DNA from: Variovorax sp. MHTC-1
GTDB lineage: Bacteria; Pseudomonadota; Gammaproteobacteria; Burkholderiales; Burkholderiaceae_C
Assembly: GCF_003984645.1 (NCBI RefSeq)
Contig: NZ_RWKI01000002.1
Span: 124,001 to 188,000 of the forward strand
Direction of reading: 5' to 3'
Length of the DNA stretch: 64,000 nucleotides
In this document: positions 7,623 through 17,440 of the stretch, in pieces
Position numbering within the stretch: position 1 is the first letter of the stretch
Layout of the letters: each line of letters starts with the position of its first letter
The notes under the pieces: generated by a model
The model's database searches: none
Told to the model about the DNA's origin: nothing
The model's input: the letters and a program-made list of their open reading frames with translations, nothing else
Program-made: the position numbers and the translations under genes

Positions 7623-9821
7623 ATGTCTTCCGCCCGTTTTCCCCTGCGTCCCATCGTCCTGGCCACCACGCTCGCGCTGCAGGCGCTGGGTGCGGCGGCA
7701 CAGACGCCTTCTCCGACCGAGGCCGCCGGAACCTTGCCCGCGGTGAAGGTCGAAGCCAGCGCCGATGCCTCGGCCGAGGGTCTGACCAAGCCCTATGCAG
7801 GCGGCCAGGTGGCGCGCGGCGGGCGCGTGGGGATCCTGGGCAATCAGGACATCATGAACACGCCGTTTTTGACGAACAGCTACACCACCGAGCTGATCCA
7901 GGACCAGCAGGCACAGAGCGTGGCGGACGTCCTGCTCAACAATCCGTCGGTGCGCACCGCGCGCAGCTTCGGCAACTTCCAGGAGCTCTATGTGATCCGC
8001 GGCTTCCCGGTTTACTCGGACGACGTGGGCTACAACGGGCTCTACGGCATGCTGCCGCGCCAGTACATCGCCTCCGAGTTCTTCGAGCGCGTCGAGGTCT
8101 TCCATGGCGCGAACACCTTCGTCAACGGCGCCGGGCCGGCGGGCAGCAACCTCGGCGGCGCGATCAACCTGCTGCCGAAGCGCGCGCCCAACGAGCCGCT
8201 CAACCGCGTCGGCTTCGGCGTCCAGACCGGCGGCCAGGCCTCGCTCACGGCGGATTTCGCCCGCCGCTTCGGGCCCGACCAGAGCACCGGCATCCGCGTG
8301 ATCGCCGCGCGGCGCGACGGCGGCACCGGCGTCGACAACGAGAAGCGCGAGCTCAGTGCGCTCGGCGTCGGCCTGGACTGGCGCAGCCGCAGCGTTCGCT
8401 TCTCGGCCGACGTGGGCTACCAGGACCACGAGCTGCGCGAGGGCCGTCCGAGCGTCACGCCCGCGGCCAATTTGCCGATCCCGCGCCCGCCGTCGGCCGA
8501 CGCCAACTTCGCCCAGTCCTGGACTTATTCGCGCGAGCGCGACACCTTCGGCACCGTGCGCAGCGAGTTCGACCTCAGCGACAACGTAACGGCTTGGGCC
8601 GCCGCGGGCGTGCGGCGCAGCACCGAGTCGAACTCGCTGTCGAACCCGGCCGTGACCAGCATCTTCGGCGACACGCAGGCCTCGCGCTTCGACAACGAGC
8701 GCAAGGACCGCGTGACCACGGGCGAGGTGGGCGTCCGCGCCAGGTTCAACACCGGCAGCGTCGGCCACACCGTGAGCGCATCGGCCGCGACGCTGGACAA
8801 CGCGCGGCGCAACGCCTACGGCGTCTCGGGCACCACCGTGCTGAGCAACCTTTACTTTCCGATCGACCGCGTGCCCCCGCTTGCCACCGTGTTCACCGGC
8901 GGCGCGCTCCGCAACCCGCTCGTGACCGATGAAGTCAAGACCAAGAGCATCGCAGTGGCGGACACCATGTCTTTCGCGGACGACCGCGTGCTGCTGACCG
9001 TCGGCGCGCGCCGCCAATCGATCGAGCAGAACAGCTTCGACTACGACACCGGCGCCTTCACAAGCGGCTACGACCAGGCCAAGACCACGCCGGTCGCGGG
9101 CATCGTGTTCAAGCCCAGTGCGCAGATCTCGCTGTATGCCAACTACATCGAGGGATTGATCAAGGGCGACACCGCGCCCATCGTCGTGAGCGGCCGGCCG
9201 GTCACCAACGGCGGCCAGACATTCCCGCCCTTCGCCGCCAAGCAAAAGGAGATCGGCGCCAAGTACGACGGCGGCAACTTCGGCGCCAACCTGGCCTTCT
9301 TCACCACCGACCAGCCTTCGTACTTCGTGCAGAACGACACCTTCGGCCCGTACGGCAAGCAGCGCAACCGCGGCATCGAGCTCTCGCTGTTCGGCGAGCC
9401 GGCCAAGGGCCTGCGCGTGCTCGGCGGCCTGACCCTGCTCGATGCCACACAACGCCGCACGCCCGGCGGCGTGACCGATGGCAACGACGCGATCGGCGTG
9501 CCGAAGCAGCAGTTCAACCTCGGCATGGACTGGGACGTGCCGGGCGTGCGCGGCCTCGCGCTCAATGCCCGCGTGGTGCATACCTCGAAGCAGTACGCCG
9601 ACGCAGCCAACACGCTCGAAGTGCCGGGCTGGACGCGCTTCGACGCCGGCGCGCGCTACCTCATGGACATCGGCAGCGGCCGCATGCTGACCTTGCGTGC
9701 GCGCATCGACAACCTGTTCAACAAGTCGTACTGGGCCTCGGTGGGCGGCTATCCGGGCACCAACTACCTCGTGCAGGGCGCGCCGCGCACGCTGGTGGTG
9801 AGCGGCACGATCGATTTCTGA
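7623..9821 (+). CDS. TonB-dependent siderophore receptor
   Basis: A 732-residue outer-membrane receptor for Fe(III)-siderophore uptake. A Sec signal peptide (residues 1-26, ending LGAAAQ) precedes a TonB-box-like LPAVKVEAS. The plug domain has SVADVLLNNPSVRTARSFGN, ELYVIRGFPV, ERVEVFHGAN and GGAINLLPKRAP, and a 22-strand barrel follows, ending in the outer-membrane terminal Phe (SGTIDF). The family, including catecholate and hydroxamate receptors, does not define the ligand. The Fur-like site upstream suggests iron control. No siderophore biosynthesis, FecIR or ABC genes are adjacent, so it may take up a foreign siderophore. It ends 6 bp from convergent gshB. Confidence 0.92.
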   Translation: MSSARFPLRPIVLATTLALQALGAAAQTPSPTEAAGTLPAVKVEASADASAEGLTKPYAGGQVARGGRVGILGNQDIMNTPFLTNSYTTELIQDQQAQSVADVLLNNPSVRTARSFGNFQELYVIRGFPVYSDDVGYNGLYGMLPRQYIASEFFERVEVFHGANTFVNGAGPAGSNLGGAINLLPKRAPNEPLNRVGFGVQTGGQASLTADFARRFGPDQSTGIRVIAARRDGGTGVDNEKRELSALGVGLDWRSRSVRFSADVGYQDHELREGRPSVTPAANLPIPRPPSADANFAQSWTYSRERDTFGTVRSEFDLSDNVTAWAAAGVRRSTESNSLSNPAVTSIFGDTQASRFDNERKDRVTTGEVGVRARFNTGSVGHTVSASAATLDNARRNAYGVSGTTVLSNLYFPIDRVPPLATVFTGGALRNPLVTDEVKTKSIAVADTMSFADDRVLLTVGARRQSIEQNSFDYDTGAFTSGYDQAKTTPVAGIVFKPSAQISLYANYIEGLIKGDTAPIVVSGRPVTNGGQTFPPFAAKQKEIGAKYDGGNFGANLAFFTTDQPSYFVQNDTFGPYGKQRNRGIELSLFGEPAKGLRVLGGLTLLDATQRRTPGGVTDGNDAIGVPKQQFNLGMDWDVPGVRGLALNARVVHTSKQYADAANTLEVPGWTRFDAGARYLMDIGSGRMLTLRARIDNLFNKSYWASVGGYPGTNYLVQGAPRTLVVSGTIDF

Positions 9822-9827
9822 AGCGAG

Positions 9828-10769
9828 CTACCGCAGATACGCCTCCAGCGCATCGATGAACATCGCCGGCACGTCGAAGCCGGTCTGTTCGGTGATCTCC
9901 TGGAAGCAGGTCGGGCTGGTCACGTTGATCTCGGTCAGCGAGCCGCCGATCACGTCGAGGCCGATCAGCAGCAGGCCGCGTTCGTTCAGCACCGGGCCGA
10001 TGGCTTCGGCGATGCGCCGGTCCTGGTCGGTCAGCGGCTGCGCCACGCCCTTGCCGCCGGCCGCGAGGTTGCCGCGCACCTCGCTGCCCTGCGGAATGCG
10101 CGCCAGGCTGTGCGGCACGGGCTGGCCGCCGATCACGAGGATGCGCTTGTCGCCCTGCGCGATCTCCGGCACGAAGCGCTGCACCATGATGGTTTCGGCG
10201 CCGTTCTTGTTGAGCGTCTCGACGATCGAGCCGAGGTTCAGCCCGTCGGCCTTGACGCGGAAGATGCCCATGCCGCCCATGCCGTCGAGCGGCTTCAGGA
10301 TGATGTCCTGGTGCTCGGCATGGAAGGCGCGCACCGCGGCCGCGTCGCGCGTGACCAGCGTGGGCGTCGTGTACTCCGCGAACTCCATGATCGCGAGCTT
10401 CTCGGGATGGTCGCGCAGCGCGCGCGGCCGGTTGATCACGCGCGCGCCTTCGCGCTCGGCCTGCTCGAGCAGGTGGGTGGCGTAGATGTACTCGGCGTCG
10501 AAGGGCGGGTCCTTGCGCATCAGCACGACGTCGAAAACATGCAGCGGGCGCTCGATCACCGCCTCTTCGCGGAACCATGCCTGCTCGCCGGTCAGCACGA
10601 TCTCGCGCACCCTGGCGCTGACGGGGCGCCCGCGCTGCCAGTTGAGATCCTGCGGCACGCAGGCCGACAGCGTGTAGCCGCGGCGCTGCGCCTCGCGCAT
10701 CATCGAGAAGGTGGTGTCCTTGTAGATCTTGAACTGCTCGAGCGGGTCAGCGATGAAAAGGATGTGCAT
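9828..10769 (-). CDS. gshB: glutathione synthetase
   Basis: A 313-residue ATP-grasp enzyme joining gamma-glutamylcysteine and glycine in the last step of glutathione synthesis. The prokaryotic GshB N-terminus is seen (MHILFIADPLEQFKIYKD), with the ATP-binding glycine loop KPLDGMGGMGIF, the Mg/ATP segment GLLLIGLDVIGG and EINVTSPT near the C-terminus. Length and start match the family. It lies in the minus-strand set gshA - kup - gshB, so both glutathione steps flank a potassium transporter. A 289-bp gap containing a dispersed repeat separates it from kup, so it may have its own promoter. Confidence 0.95.
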   Translation of the reverse strand: MHILFIADPLEQFKIYKDTTFSMMREAQRRGYTLSACVPQDLNWQRGRPVSARVREIVLTGEQAWFREEAVIERPLHVFDVVLMRKDPPFDAEYIYATHLLEQAEREGARVINRPRALRDHPEKLAIMEFAEYTTPTLVTRDAAAVRAFHAEHQDIILKPLDGMGGMGIFRVKADGLNLGSIVETLNKNGAETIMVQRFVPEIAQGDKRILVIGGQPVPHSLARIPQGSEVRGNLAAGGKGVAQPLTDQDRRIAEAIGPVLNERGLLLIGLDVIGGSLTEINVTSPTCFQEITEQTGFDVPAMFIDALEAYLR

Positions 10770-10995
10770 CAGGATTCTTTCCGGGGATCGATGAGGAAGG
10801 GGCGGCGTCGAAGCAGAAGCGGAAGTAGAAGCGGCCCGTACGTCTTGCTTGATCTTGCAGGCAGGTGCGATGTCCTTGCCGGCGAAGGGTTTGCCTCGAG
10901 CCCGAAGCCCACCAGCATCAAGCACCGCATTCTGCGATTGTGCCGGGAGGCTCGTTGCTTGGCCCGATGCCGCGCAACCGCGGCCGGCGAAGCCA

Positions 10996-11061
10996 GGCCC
11001 GTTCGGGAAACACCGCGGGACAGGCCGAGCACACGAAGTGGGCAAGCCTGGGGGAGAGCTA
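10996..11061 (-). repeat. 3'-end dispersed repeat, copy B (short)
   Basis: Read on the minus strand it begins with the kup stop codon TAG followed by CTCTCCCCCAGGCTTG and CACTTCGTGT, then jumps to TCCCGCGGTGTTTCC. The central CCCCC/GGGGG and CCGGC/GCCGG hairpins of copy A are absent. The rest of the 289-bp kup-gshB gap (10770-11058) is rich in GAAGC-like runs and shows no gene. Confidence 0.7.
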
Positions 11062-12927
11062 AATCTCGATCTTCGAGCCCAGCTCCACCACCGCGTTGTT
11101 CGGCAGCCCGAGGAAGCCCGCCGCTCCGCTCGCGCTGTGGTGCATCTGCGCGAAGAGCTTCTCGCGCCACGGCGCCATGCCGCTGCTGAGCGTGGGGATC
11201 ACCACGTCGCGCGAGAGGAAGTAGCTGGTCGTCATCGGCTCGAGCTGGCAGCCGCGCAGGCGCGCATGCTCCAGCGCGCGCGGCAGGTCGACGTCGTTCT
11301 TGAAGCCGTAGTGCACCACCACCTGCCAGCAGTGATGGCCGAGCGGCTCCATCTCGATGCGCTTGTCCATCGAGATCCAGGGCACTTCGTGGTTGCGCAC
11401 GGTGACGAACAGGTTCTGCTCGTGCATCACCTTGTTGTGCTTGAGGTTGTGCAGAAGCGCGTTGGGCACCACGCCCGGCTCCGCGGTCATGAACACCGCC
11501 GTGCCGCCGACGCGCGCCGGCGGGTTGACGAACACCGAATCCAGGAAACCGCGCAGGTCGATGGCCTCGGCCAGCTGCATCTGGCCCATGAGGCGCCGGC
11601 CCTCCTTCCAGGTCAGCATCAGCATGAAGACGGACCCGCCGATCAGCAGCGGGAACCAGCCGCCTTCGAACAGCTTCAGCAGGTTGGAGGCGAAGAACAG
11701 GAAGTCGACCACGAAGAAGGCGCCGGTCGCGGCGATGCACAGCGCCAACGGGTACTTCCATGCATAGCGGATCACGAAGAAGGTCAGCACCGTGGTGATC
11801 AGCATGTCGGTGGTCACGGCAATGCCGTAGGCCGCGGCCAGGTTGCTCGACGAGCGGAACATGACCACCGCCAGCACGATCGCAACGAACAGCCCCCAGT
11901 TGACGAACGGAATATAGATCTGGCCCGCGGTGCGCACGCTGGTGTGCTCGATGTTCAATCGCGGCAGGTAGCCGAGCTGGATCACCTGCCGCGTGACGCT
12001 GAAGGCCCCGGTGATGAGCGCCTGCGACGCGATCACCGTGGCGGCGGTGGCGAGCAGCACCAGCGGGATCAGGGCCCATTCGGGCGCCATCATGTAGAAG
12101 GGATTCTTCACCGCCGACGGGTTCTCCAGCAGCAGCGCGCCCTGGCCGAAATAGTTGATCGTGAGCGCCGGCATCACGACCGAGAACCAGGCGATGCGGA
12201 TCGGCCGCTTGCCGAAGTGGCCGAGGTCGGCGTAGAGCGCCTCGGCACCGGTCACGCACAGCACGGTCGCGCCGAGGATGATGAAGCTGGTGCCAGGGTT
12301 GTCCCACATGAAGCGCAGCGCGTAGTGCGGGCTCACGGCCTTGAGGATCTCGGGGTGAGAGACGATCTGCGACACGCCCAGCAGCGCGATCACGAAGAAC
12401 CAAACCAGCGTGATCGGGCCGAAGTAGCGGCCGATGCCCGTGGTGCCGTGCTTCTGGAGCGCGAACAGGCAGAACAGCACGACCAGCGTGATCGGGATCA
12501 CGTAGTGCTTGAAGTGCGGCGAAACCACCTCCAGGCCCTCGACCGCCGACAGCACCGAGATGGCCGGCGTGATGACGCCGTCGCCGTAGAAGAGCGAGGT
12601 GCCGAAGATGCCGACCACCAGCAGCACTTGGCGCAGGCGAGGCTTGTCGACCACGGCCTGCGAGGCCAGCGCCAGCATCGCGACCAGTCCGCCCTCGCCC
12701 TCGTTGTCGGCCCTCAGGACCAGCACCACATACTTGAGCGAGACGATCACCGTCAGCGTCCAGAAGAACATCGACAGGATGCCGTAGACGTTCTCGACCG
12801 TGAAGGGAACGTGGCCGTGGCCGAACACCTCCTTGACCGCATACAGAACGCTGGTGCCGATGTCGCCGTAGACGACACCGATGGCCGCAAGGATCAGCGC
12901 GGCTGAGGAGGATTTGGTGGGGGACAC
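11059..12927 (-). CDS. kup: Kup low-affinity potassium uptake protein
   Basis: A 622-residue K+/H+ symporter of the KUP/HAK family in the inner membrane. The diagnostic N-terminal segment [20 protein letters not shown] and the helix-2 region [19 protein letters not shown] are intact. About 12 membrane helices fill the first 440 residues, and a soluble C-terminal domain of roughly 170 residues follows, as in E. coli Kup. It sits between gshA and gshB. Glutathione and K+ handling are linked in Gram-negatives through GSH-gated Kef efflux, but no kef gene is in the window, so the link here is speculative. Confidence 0.95.
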   Translation of the reverse strand: MSPTKSSSAALILAAIGVVYGDIGTSVLYAVKEVFGHGHVPFTVENVYGILSMFFWTLTVIVSLKYVVLVLRADNEGEGGLVAMLALASQAVVDKPRLRQVLLVVGIFGTSLFYGDGVITPAISVLSAVEGLEVVSPHFKHYVIPITLVVLFCLFALQKHGTTGIGRYFGPITLVWFFVIALLGVSQIVSHPEILKAVSPHYALRFMWDNPGTSFIILGATVLCVTGAEALYADLGHFGKRPIRIAWFSVVMPALTINYFGQGALLLENPSAVKNPFYMMAPEWALIPLVLLATAATVIASQALITGAFSVTRQVIQLGYLPRLNIEHTSVRTAGQIYIPFVNWGLFVAIVLAVVMFRSSSNLAAAYGIAVTTDMLITTVLTFFVIRYAWKYPLALCIAATGAFFVVDFLFFASNLLKLFEGGWFPLLIGGSVFMLMLTWKEGRRLMGQMQLAEAIDLRGFLDSVFVNPPARVGGTAVFMTAEPGVVPNALLHNLKHNKVMHEQNLFVTVRNHEVPWISMDKRIEMEPLGHHCWQVVVHYGFKNDVDLPRALEHARLRGCQLEPMTTSYFLSRDVVIPTLSSGMAPWREKLFAQMHHSASGAAGFLGLPNNAVVELGSKIEI

Positions 12928-13082
12928 GGAGTCGATGAAAAAGGGTGTCCGGCGTGACGCTGCACGCCCGGGCGCCTGTGCGGCTGGGTGCAGCCGCCGC
13001 GTCGCCTTCCGCCCTCTTGTTGCGTTGCTGTGGGGTCGCTATTTTGCCGCCGCTGGAAGGCCCCGCAACACGTACTACGAAA

Positions 13083-14381
13083 TCATTCGTAGATTTCAGC
13101 GTCCGGATCGGTCGCCTCGAGCTCGTAGCTGGCCGCCACCATGGCCAGCCGCCCGATCACGCCGTACATGTAGAAGCGGTTCGGGGCGCTCGCGCCGGGC
13201 TTGGCGCCTGGTTGCGGTAAGTGCGCACTCTCGGAAAACGCCAAGGGCACGAAGCTCGCGCCCGGGAGGTTGAGGTTCTCGTCGGGGCTGCGCTCGGCAT
13301 GCACGCGATAGAAGCCGCCGACCACGTAACGGTCCATCATGTAGACCACCGGCTCGGCGACGCCGTCGTGCACGCGCTCGTTGGTCAGCACGCCTTCCTG
13401 CACGATCACATCGCCCGGTTCCTGGGTTTCCCCGGCGGCGCCTGTTGTCTTGTTGCGCGGCCTGCGGCCGAGCGCCTCGAGGTCCTTGACGTCGCGCACC
13501 GTCATGACGCCCATGCGATGGGCGCCGTTGTCGGCCTTGACGATCACGAAGGGCTTTTCGTTGATGCCGTATTCCTTGTACTTGCGGCGGATCTTGGTGA
13601 GCAGCGCGTCCACGTGGCTGGTCAGCACATCCATCCCCTGGCCCTCGGCGATATCGACGCCGCTGGCCCGCGCATACATCGGGTTGATCAGCCACGGGTC
13701 GATGCCCAGCAGCTTGCCGAAGCGCTTGGACACTTCCTCGTAGCTGTGGAAGTGGTTGCTCTTGCGGCGCACCGACCAGCCGGCATGCAGCGGCGGCAGC
13801 AGGTACTGCTCGTGCAGGTCTTCCAGGATGCCGGGCGTGCCGGCCAAGAGGTCGTTGTTGAGCAGGATGGTGCAGGGGTCGAAGTGCTTGAGCCCCAGGC
13901 GCCGCTTGCCGCGCACCACCGGCTCCAGGCACACGGTCTCGCCGTTCGGCAGCTCGATCTTCTTGGGCGACTTGATGGCCGGATCGATCGAGCCCACGCG
14001 CACGTTGAGCCCCGCCATGTGAAAAATCCGCACCAGCCGGGCCACGTTGGCCAGGTAGAAGGTGTTGCGGGCATTGTTTTCCGGGATCACCAGCAGGTTG
14101 CGCGCCTCGGGGCAGATCTTCTCGATCGCGGCCTGCGCGGCCTGCACCGCCAGCGGCAACATGTCCTCGGTCAGGTTGTTCCAGCCGCCTGGATAGAGGT
14201 TGGTGTCGACCGGCGCCAGCTTGAAGCCGGCGTTGCGGATGTCGACCGAGCTGTAGAAGGGCGGCGTGTGCTCCATCCATTCGAGCCGGAACCAGCGCTC
14301 GATGGCCGGCATGGAGTCGAGAACGCGTTGTTCGAGTTCGTTGATGGGGCCGGTCAGGGCGGTGACGAGGTGGGGAACCAT
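13083..14381 (-). CDS. gshA: glutamate-cysteine ligase (proteobacterial GshA type)
   Basis: A 432-residue enzyme of the GshA family (PF08886 type) found in betaproteobacteria and distinct from E. coli GshA. It makes gamma-glutamylcysteine from Glu, Cys and ATP. Recognised segments are FYSSVDIRNAGFKLAPVDTN, NLYPGGWNNL, LLVIPENNARNTFYLANV and FVIVKADNGAHRMGVMTV. Kup and gshB follow on the same strand. A 155-bp gap before kup leaves room for an internal promoter. The C-terminal part (PGAKPGASAPNRFYMYGVIG) is slightly extended with an Ala/Pro linker. The identification is firm; regulation is not visible. Confidence 0.92.
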   Translation of the reverse strand: MVPHLVTALTGPINELEQRVLDSMPAIERWFRLEWMEHTPPFYSSVDIRNAGFKLAPVDTNLYPGGWNNLTEDMLPLAVQAAQAAIEKICPEARNLLVIPENNARNTFYLANVARLVRIFHMAGLNVRVGSIDPAIKSPKKIELPNGETVCLEPVVRGKRRLGLKHFDPCTILLNNDLLAGTPGILEDLHEQYLLPPLHAGWSVRRKSNHFHSYEEVSKRFGKLLGIDPWLINPMYARASGVDIAEGQGMDVLTSHVDALLTKIRRKYKEYGINEKPFVIVKADNGAHRMGVMTVRDVKDLEALGRRPRNKTTGAAGETQEPGDVIVQEGVLTNERVHDGVAEPVVYMMDRYVVGGFYRVHAERSPDENLNLPGASFVPLAFSESAHLPQPGAKPGASAPNRFYMYGVIGRLAMVAASYELEATDPDAEIYE

Positions 14382-14486
14382 GCGGCGGCCTTGTTATGCG
14401 TGTTCTGCGACGAAAGGTGGAGTGGAATTGTAGGATTTGGGGACGCCCGTTCGGATGACAAGCACTGTCCCGATCCACGTCACCTT

Positions 14487-15779
14487 TCAGCTCCGCACTT
14501 CACCCTGGCCCAGCACCACGTACTTGAGCGAGGTGAGCCCCTCGATGCCCACCGGCCCGCGCGCGTGGAACTTGTCGGTGCTGATGCCGATTTCAGCGCC
14601 GAGCCCGAACTCGAAGCCGTCCGCAAAGCGCGTGCTCGCGTTCACCATCACGCTGGCCGAGTCGACCTCGCGCAGGAAGCGCTGGGCGTGCATGTGGTCG
14701 CGCGTGACGATGGCGTCGGTGTGGTGGCTCGAATAGCGGTTGATGTGCGAAATGGCCTCGTCCACGCCCTCGACCACCTTGATGCTGATGACGGCGGCCA
14801 GATACTCCTCCGACCAGTCGGACTCGACCGCGTCCACCACCCGGGCGCTCGGCGGGAGGGCCCCCTCGGCACGCAGGATGCGTGCCGCGACGGGGTCGCA
14901 GCGCATCTCCACCCCCTTGGCCGCGAAGATGGCGCCGATCTCGGGCAGGAAGCTCTCGGCCATCGAGGCCGCCACCAGCAGGCCCTCGGCCGCATTGCAG
15001 GGGCTGTACTTCTGCGTCTTGGCGTTGTCGACGATCTTCACCGCCATGTCGAGCTCGGCCGTGTCGTCCACGAAAACGTGGCAGTTGCCGTCCAGGTGCT
15101 TGATGACCGGCACCTTGGCCTCGCGGCTGATGCGCTCGATGAGGCCCTTGCCGCCGCGCGGAATGACCACGTCGACGAACTCGGGCATCGCGATCAGCTG
15201 GCCCACGGCCTCGCGGTCGGTGGTCTGCACCAGCTGCACTGCCTCCACCGGCAGGCCCGCCTCGGCCAGCGCCTCGGACACCAGCAGCGCGAGCGCCTTG
15301 TTCGATTCGATCGCCTCCGAGCCGCCGCGCAGGATGGCCGCGTTGCCGCTCTTGATCGCAAGGCTCGCGGCCTCGATGGTCACGTTGGGCCGGCTCTCGT
15401 AGATCATGCCGAAGACGCCGATCGGCACCCGCATCTGGCCGACGCGAATGCCGCTGGGCTGCTGCTTCATGCCGATGACTTCGCCGATCACATCGGGCAT
15501 GGCGGCGAGCTGTTCGCAGCCCAGCGCCACGGTCTCGATGACCTTCGGCGTGAGCTTGAGCCGATCGACCATCGGGGCCGAGAGGCCGGCCGCAACGGCC
15601 CGTTCGATGTCGCGCGCATTGGCCGGGGCCAGGGCCGCCGTGCTCTCGCGCAGGCGCCGCGCCAGCGCCTTGAGCGCCTTGTTCTTGGTGGCCGCGGAGG
15701 CCTTGGCCATCAGGGCGGCGGCCGCCTTGGCCTGCAGCCCGAGGGTCTGCATGTGTTCGTTGACATTGAACGCGTTCAT
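14487..15779 (-). CDS. proA: gamma-glutamyl phosphate reductase
   Basis: A 430-residue ALDH-superfamily enzyme of proline synthesis that reduces gamma-glutamyl phosphate with NADPH. The nucleophilic Cys is in [16 protein letters not shown], the ProA version of KxxxxCNAxE. The cofactor-binding part contains [18 protein letters not shown] and [12 protein letters not shown]. The C-terminal [19 protein letters not shown] is typical. It follows holA by 82 bp on the same strand. No proB is adjacent, so the pathway is split on the chromosome. Confidence 0.95.
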   Translation of the reverse strand: MNAFNVNEHMQTLGLQAKAAAALMAKASAATKNKALKALARRLRESTAALAPANARDIERAVAAGLSAPMVDRLKLTPKVIETVALGCEQLAAMPDVIGEVIGMKQQPSGIRVGQMRVPIGVFGMIYESRPNVTIEAASLAIKSGNAAILRGGSEAIESNKALALLVSEALAEAGLPVEAVQLVQTTDREAVGQLIAMPEFVDVVIPRGGKGLIERISREAKVPVIKHLDGNCHVFVDDTAELDMAVKIVDNAKTQKYSPCNAAEGLLVAASMAESFLPEIGAIFAAKGVEMRCDPVAARILRAEGALPPSARVVDAVESDWSEEYLAAVISIKVVEGVDEAISHINRYSSHHTDAIVTRDHMHAQRFLREVDSASVMVNASTRFADGFEFGLGAEIGISTDKFHARGPVGIEGLTSLKYVVLGQGEVRS

Positions 15780-15861
15780 CGCCGCATTTTCCCACGCGAG
15801 CTGCAGGCAGGGCAGCAGAGGCGTGGAAACGCCGGGTTCGCGAAAGAGGAACGATGCGGGC

Positions 15862-16923
15862 TCAACCCCGGGCCGGCGCCGCGCAGGCCCGGCACAGTAT
15901 CAGCGCCAGCCGCTGCAGCGCCTGCCAGCCGCCGCTCGGCCAATCGGGCTGCTTCAGGCCCTTGACGATGCCGTCGACGATGTGCGCGGCGCGCAGCATG
16001 CGGGCCAGCGCACGGTCGTCCAGCCGCGGCAGCACGCGCTCGAAGGCGCGCTCGCGCGGGCCCCAGATGCGGTTCTCGCGCAGCGCCATGGGCAGCGGCC
16101 GGCCGGCGGCCATCGCGTCCTTGACGCGCTTGAGCGCCCGGATGTCCTCGGCCAGCGTGTAGTGCACCAGCACTTCGGCCTCGCCTTCGGCTTGCAGCCC
16201 CTCGAGCATGCGTGCGACGCGCTGCGGATTGCCGCCGAGCACCGCCTCGGAGAGCTTGAACACGTCGTAGCGTGCGACGTTGTTGACCGCGCCTTCGACC
16301 TGCTCCCAAGACAGCTCGCCTTCGGGATGCAGCAGCGCGAGCTTCTGGATTTCCTGGTGCGCGGCGAGCAGGTTGCCTTCCACGCGGTCGGCGAAGAACT
16401 GCAGCGTGCGCTGGCCTTCCTCGCCACCCTTCACGCGCTGGCCCTGCTGCGCGAGCCGCTGCGCGATCCACTGCGGCAGCGCGGCGCGCTCGATGCCTTC
16501 GATCTGCAGGCTGATGCCGTTGTTCTCCAGCGCCGAGAACCAGGCGCCGGTGCGCGTGGCCTTGTCCAGGCGCGGCAGCATCACGAGCGTCAGGGTGCTG
16601 TCGTTGCCCGGCGCGGCTTCGGCGATCTGCTGCAGCGCTGCGCTGCCGTCCTTGCCCGGCTTGCCCGAAGGGACGCGGATCTCGACGATTTGCCGGTCGG
16701 CGAACAGGCTCAGCGACCCGCCGGCCGCGAGCACCGCGCTCCAGTCGAAATGCGCGCCGGCCACGGTGTACGAGCTGCGCTCGGTGTAGCCCTGCGTGCG
16801 CGCCGCCGCGCGGATGGCGTCGGCCGCCTCCTGTGCGAGCAGCGGCTCGTCGCCGTGGATGACGTATAGCGGCTTGACGCCCTTCTGCAGATGGGCTCCC
16901 AGCTGCGCGGGGCTGAGCTGCAT
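15862..16923 (-). CDS. holA: DNA polymerase III delta subunit
   Basis: A 353-residue clamp-loader subunit that opens the beta clamp. The N-terminal AAA+-like domain begins [20 protein letters not shown], a HolA hallmark that lacks a functional Walker [21 protein letters not shown] and the central [20 protein letters not shown] also match. The order leuS-lptE-holA is conserved widely in proteobacteria. Its ATG overlaps the lptE stop by one base (TGATG), so it is translated by coupling. Length is normal for the family. Confidence 0.95.
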   Translation of the reverse strand: MQLSPAQLGAHLQKGVKPLYVIHGDEPLLAQEAADAIRAAARTQGYTERSSYTVAGAHFDWSAVLAAGGSLSLFADRQIVEIRVPSGKPGKDGSAALQQIAEAAPGNDSTLTLVMLPRLDKATRTGAWFSALENNGISLQIEGIERAALPQWIAQRLAQQGQRVKGGEEGQRTLQFFADRVEGNLLAAHQEIQKLALLHPEGELSWEQVEGAVNNVARYDVFKLSEAVLGGNPQRVARMLEGLQAEGEAEVLVHYTLAEDIRALKRVKDAMAAGRPLPMALRENRIWGPRERAFERVLPRLDDRALARMLRAAHIVDGIVKGLKQPDWPSGGWQALQRLALILCRACAAPARG

Positions 16924-17429
16924 CAGAGGCTCTTGACGGCCGCGAGGCGGCGCAGCGTCTGCTGGGCGATGTCGTTCTGCATGTCGCGGTACAGCAGCTC
17001 GGTCTCGCTCTCCTTGGCGAGGGCGGCGGTTTCGTTGTAGGTAATGTCGCGGAACTGCTCGATCTGCGTCGGGCCCAGCAGCTCCTTGCCGGCAGGCGTG
17101 CGCAGCCGGATCCGCATCACAAGGCGCAGTTGCAGCTCGCGCACCTGGCCCGCCGAGTTGGTGGAAAGCACGACCGTGCCGCGGTTTTCCGACAGCACGT
17201 CCAGGATCGCATCGGCCCGCGCCTGTTCCTCGAGCGGCACCAGCTCGACGTTGCCGGCGGCACGAAACTGGCGGCGCAGCGAATTCACGAAGGCAGAGGT
17301 GCCCGGCACCGCCAGCGACTTGAAGGCGAAGACCGGCGCGCGGCGCAGCTCGAAGCCGCAGCCCGCGAGCGCGAGGGTGGAAACCGCTGCGGCGAGCAGG
17401 GCCCGGCGCCGACTGGAGGATGTATTCAT
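16923..17429 (-). CDS. lptE: LPS-assembly lipoprotein LptE
   Basis: A lipoprotein of about 168 residues with signal peptide MNTSSSRRRALLAAAVSTLA and lipobox LALAGC, so Cys24 would be acylated. It plugs the LptD barrel and delivers LPS to the outer-membrane surface. The body (FVNSLRRQFRAAGNVELV and later FRDITYNETAALAKESETEL) matches LptE/RlpB. Two starts are possible: ATG at 17444 overlaps the leuS stop (ATGA) and adds MKKGG, while ATG at 17429 has AAGGG close upstream. I prefer 17429. The order leuS-lptE-holA supports the call. Confidence 0.9.
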   Translation of the reverse strand: MNTSSSRRRALLAAAVSTLALAGCGFELRRAPVFAFKSLAVPGTSAFVNSLRRQFRAAGNVELVPLEEQARADAILDVLSENRGTVVLSTNSAGQVRELQLRLVMRIRLRTPAGKELLGPTQIEQFRDITYNETAALAKESETELLYRDMQNDIAQQTLRRLAAVKSL

Positions 17430-17440
17430 GCCGCCCTTTT

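Noticed and set aside
7452..9581. A 709-codon frame antisense to the TonB receptor
   Set aside because: No recognisable domain, and the receptor on the plus strand is complete with signal and terminal Phe.
13000..13060. Possible terminator or riboswitch before kup
   Set aside because: Only a short GCTGCAC/GTGCAGC repeat was found nearby; no known K+ or c-di-AMP riboswitch layout is visible.
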